This document shows positions 4,595-5,842 of a stretch of 5,842 nucleotides of DNA, piece by piece. The notes beneath the pieces are model-generated. The model had not been told where the DNA came from and searched no databases. It was given only the letters and a program-made list of their open reading frames with translations. The first letter of the stretch is position 1. Every line of letters starts with the position of its first letter. The position numbers were made by a program, and so were the translations under genes. Origin of the DNA: Paracoccaceae bacterium (lineage in GTDB: Bacteria; Pseudomonadota; Alphaproteobacteria; Rhodobacterales; Rhodobacteraceae); contig PXDM01000099.1 of assembly GCA_003565055.1 (NCBI GenBank), forward strand, positions 1 to 5,842, written 5' to 3'.

Positions 4595-5842
4595 TCAGTC
4601 GTCGTCGCGCACGGTCAGGCGACCATTCTCCCAATCACCCGAGAGCACCTCGCCCGAGGCGTAGCGCAGCACCCCGCGCCCGTGGCGTTGCCCGTCGCGG
4701 AATTCGCCCTCATAGACATCGCCCGTCGCATAAGTGGCCACCCCCTCGCCCGAGATCTGCCCGCCCGACCAAACGCCCTCAAACACGAACCCATCCGCCA
4801 TCTCGATCCGCCCGAGCCCGTCGCGCGTCCCTTCCGCGAATTCGCCCGTATAGACCGATCCATCGGGGAAACGCATCACCCCCTGCCCATGCATCTCGCC
4901 GCCCAGAAAATCGCCCTCATAGACACGCCCATCGGCGAAGGTCATGATGCCGGAGCCTTCCGAGAGCCCGCGCACAAATCCACCCTCATACTCCGCACCA
5001 TCCGCAAAGACTGCGCGCCCCTGACCATGAAACTGCCCCTCGGCCCAGTCGCCCTCATAGCTCGCGCCATCGGCATAGGTGATCGTGCCCGCGCCATCGG
5101 GCAGCCCTGCGCGGAACTGGCCCTCATAGACCGAACCATCCGGCTGCACCAGCCGCCCGTCGCCCTCGATCTGCCCCGCGACCCAGGTGCCTTCATAGAG
5201 ATAGCCATCCTCTCCGGTCAGCGTCCCCGGCCCTTCGCGCAGGTCATTGACGAAGGTTCCCTCGAAGACCAGCCCATCCGCCTGCTCGACCACCGCCGCC
5301 CCCTCGCGCAGCCCCGCGCGGAAGCCGCCGCGATAGACATCGCCATTGGGCTGGGTCAGCACACCCTCGCCATGCAACTCCCCCTCTTCCCACGCGCCCT
5401 CATAGCCCAGCCCGTCGGGCCGCGTCAGCACCCCCTCACCATGGCGCAGATTGGCGCGCATCTCGCCCTCATAGGTCGAGCCATCGGGGAAGGTGATCAC
5501 GCCCCGCCCCTCGCGCAGCCCCGCGACCCAATCACCCTCATAGCGGTAGCCATCGGGCCGCGTCAGCAAGCCCGCGCCCTCATGCTGGCCATCAATGAAC
5601 GCGCCCTCATAGGTCGTGCCATCGACAAAGACGCGCACACCCTCACCCTCGATCCGCCCCTCGACCCAGTCGCCCTCATAAGTCGAGCCATCGGCAAAGG
5701 TCATCTTCCCCTGCCCATGCGGCTTTGCTGCGAGGAACGCACCCTCATACACCGCGCCCGACGGATAGCGCGCCACGCCCTGCCCCCGGATCTCGCCCTC
5801 GAACCATTCGCCTGTGTATTCGAACCCGCTCGGCAGCCGGTA
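4595..5842 (-). CDS. MORN-repeat protein, N-terminus beyond the window
   Basis: The frame is open through the right edge, so the start, and any signal peptide, lie outside; the GTG at 5776 is internal. The visible 415 residues are one leftover Tyr plus exactly 18 units of 23 residues with no insertion or deletion, each following the MORN pattern (aromatic)-x-DG-x-x-YEG-x-(W/F)-x-x-G-x-x-x-G-x-G. The last unit degenerates to RYASGEVLSGDWENGRL and ends in an acidic tail VRDDD. MORN repeats form elongated beta-hairpin sheets implicated in protein or lipid binding; no catalytic domain is visible. The sequence strongly resembles a long secreted or periplasmic MORN protein common in Rhodobacteraceae, some of which carry the misleading label 2-isopropylmalate synthase. 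The DUF2256 gene follows after 7 nt, so the two probably share a transcript. Cellular role unknown. Confidence 0.9.
   Translation of the reverse strand, partial: YRLPSGFEYTGEWFEGEIRGQGVARYPSGAVYEGAFLAAKPHGQGKMTFADGSTYEGDWVEGRIEGEGVRVFVDGTTYEGAFIDGQHEGAGLLTRPDGYRYEGDWVAGLREGRGVITFPDGSTYEGEMRANLRHGEGVLTRPDGLGYEGAWEEGELHGEGVLTQPNGDVYRGGFRAGLREGAAVVEQADGLVFEGTFVNDLREGPGTLTGEDGYLYEGTWVAGQIEGDGRLVQPDGSVYEGQFRAGLPDGAGTITYADGASYEGDWAEGQFHGQGRAVFADGAEYEGGFVRGLSEGSGIMTFADGRVYEGDFLGGEMHGQGVMRFPDGSVYTGEFAEGTRDGLGRIEMADGFVFEGVWSGGQISGEGVATYATGDVYEGEFRDGQRHGRGVLRYASGEVLSGDWENGRLTVRDDD
4595..5842. repeat. 69-bp tandem periodicity encoding MORN units
   Basis: On the plus strand the string GCCCTCATA or a near copy (the reverse complement of the Tyr-Glu-Gly codons) returns every 69 nt for about 1.25 kb. 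The phase is unbroken over 18 units. Units differ by many substitutions, mostly outside the Y-E-G, D-G and G-x-G codons, so this is old protein-level repetition rather than a fresh DNA expansion. Such a tract can still recombine or mis-assemble. Confidence 0.85.

Noticed and set aside
4206..4634. Minus-strand open frame of 142 codons and the overlapping 269-codon plus-strand frame at 4138-4947
   Set aside because: Both overlap the clearly recognised DUF2256 gene and the MORN gene in other frames; their translations are mostly Arg, Pro, Ala and Ser.
4595..5776. MORN gene start at the GTG at 5776
   Set aside because: The frame continues upstream to the window edge with another in-phase MORN unit, so this GTG is an internal valine codon.
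4595..5842. Regularly spaced repeats suggestive of a CRISPR array
   Set aside because: The 69-nt period is an exact multiple of three, lies in one open frame and encodes MORN units; there are no conserved 25-40 nt repeats with unrelated spacers.

Overview
The window looks like a chromosomal piece of a GC-rich alphaproteobacterium, most likely a member of the Rhodobacteraceae (Roseobacter/Rhodobacter/Thioclava-type). The evidence is the strong G/C third-position bias, the close resemblance of all the recognisable proteins to rhodobacterial forms as I remember them (class II DAHP synthase, SurA, a long MORN-repeat protein), and a rhodobacterial-type intergenic motif at the left edge. The assignment is by pattern recognition, not by a database search.

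Layout, left to right. (1) 43-1410, minus: a complete class II DAHP synthase, the first enzyme of the shikimate pathway, with a good Shine-Dalgarno and a plausible sigma-70 promoter upstream. (2) 1580-2587, plus, divergent from it: a transcription regulator with an N-terminal DJ-1/PfpI (GATase1-like) domain and a C-terminal AraC-type DNA-binding domain, closest in my memory to GbdR/GlxA-type regulators. The 169-nt divergent gap holds an inverted repeat that could be an operator. (3) 2588-2631: a short convergent gap with a hairpin whose loop carries a run of nine C. (4) 2632-3873, minus: a SurA-like periplasmic chaperone/parvulin prolyl isomerase with a signal peptide. (5) 3874-4425: about 550 nt in which I recognise no gene. 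(6) 4426-4587, minus: a 53-codon DUF2256 zinc-ribbon-like gene that is easily missed because of its size. (7) 4595-5842, minus, cut by the window edge: a protein made of at least 18 perfectly phased 23-residue MORN repeats. Genes 6 and 7 are 7 nt apart and probably one operon.

The genes do not form a single pathway. They are core metabolism (DAHP synthase), envelope biogenesis (SurA), a ligand-responsive regulator of unknown target and two poorly characterised proteins (MORN, DUF2256). I found no phage, IS, CRISPR, toxin-antitoxin or defence hallmark, and no convincing new system. The items most worth a second look are the tightly coupled MORN-DUF2256 pair, surA standing apart from its usual lptD/pdxA neighbours, the unexplained 550-nt gap beside it, and the symmetric site in the divergent promoter region.
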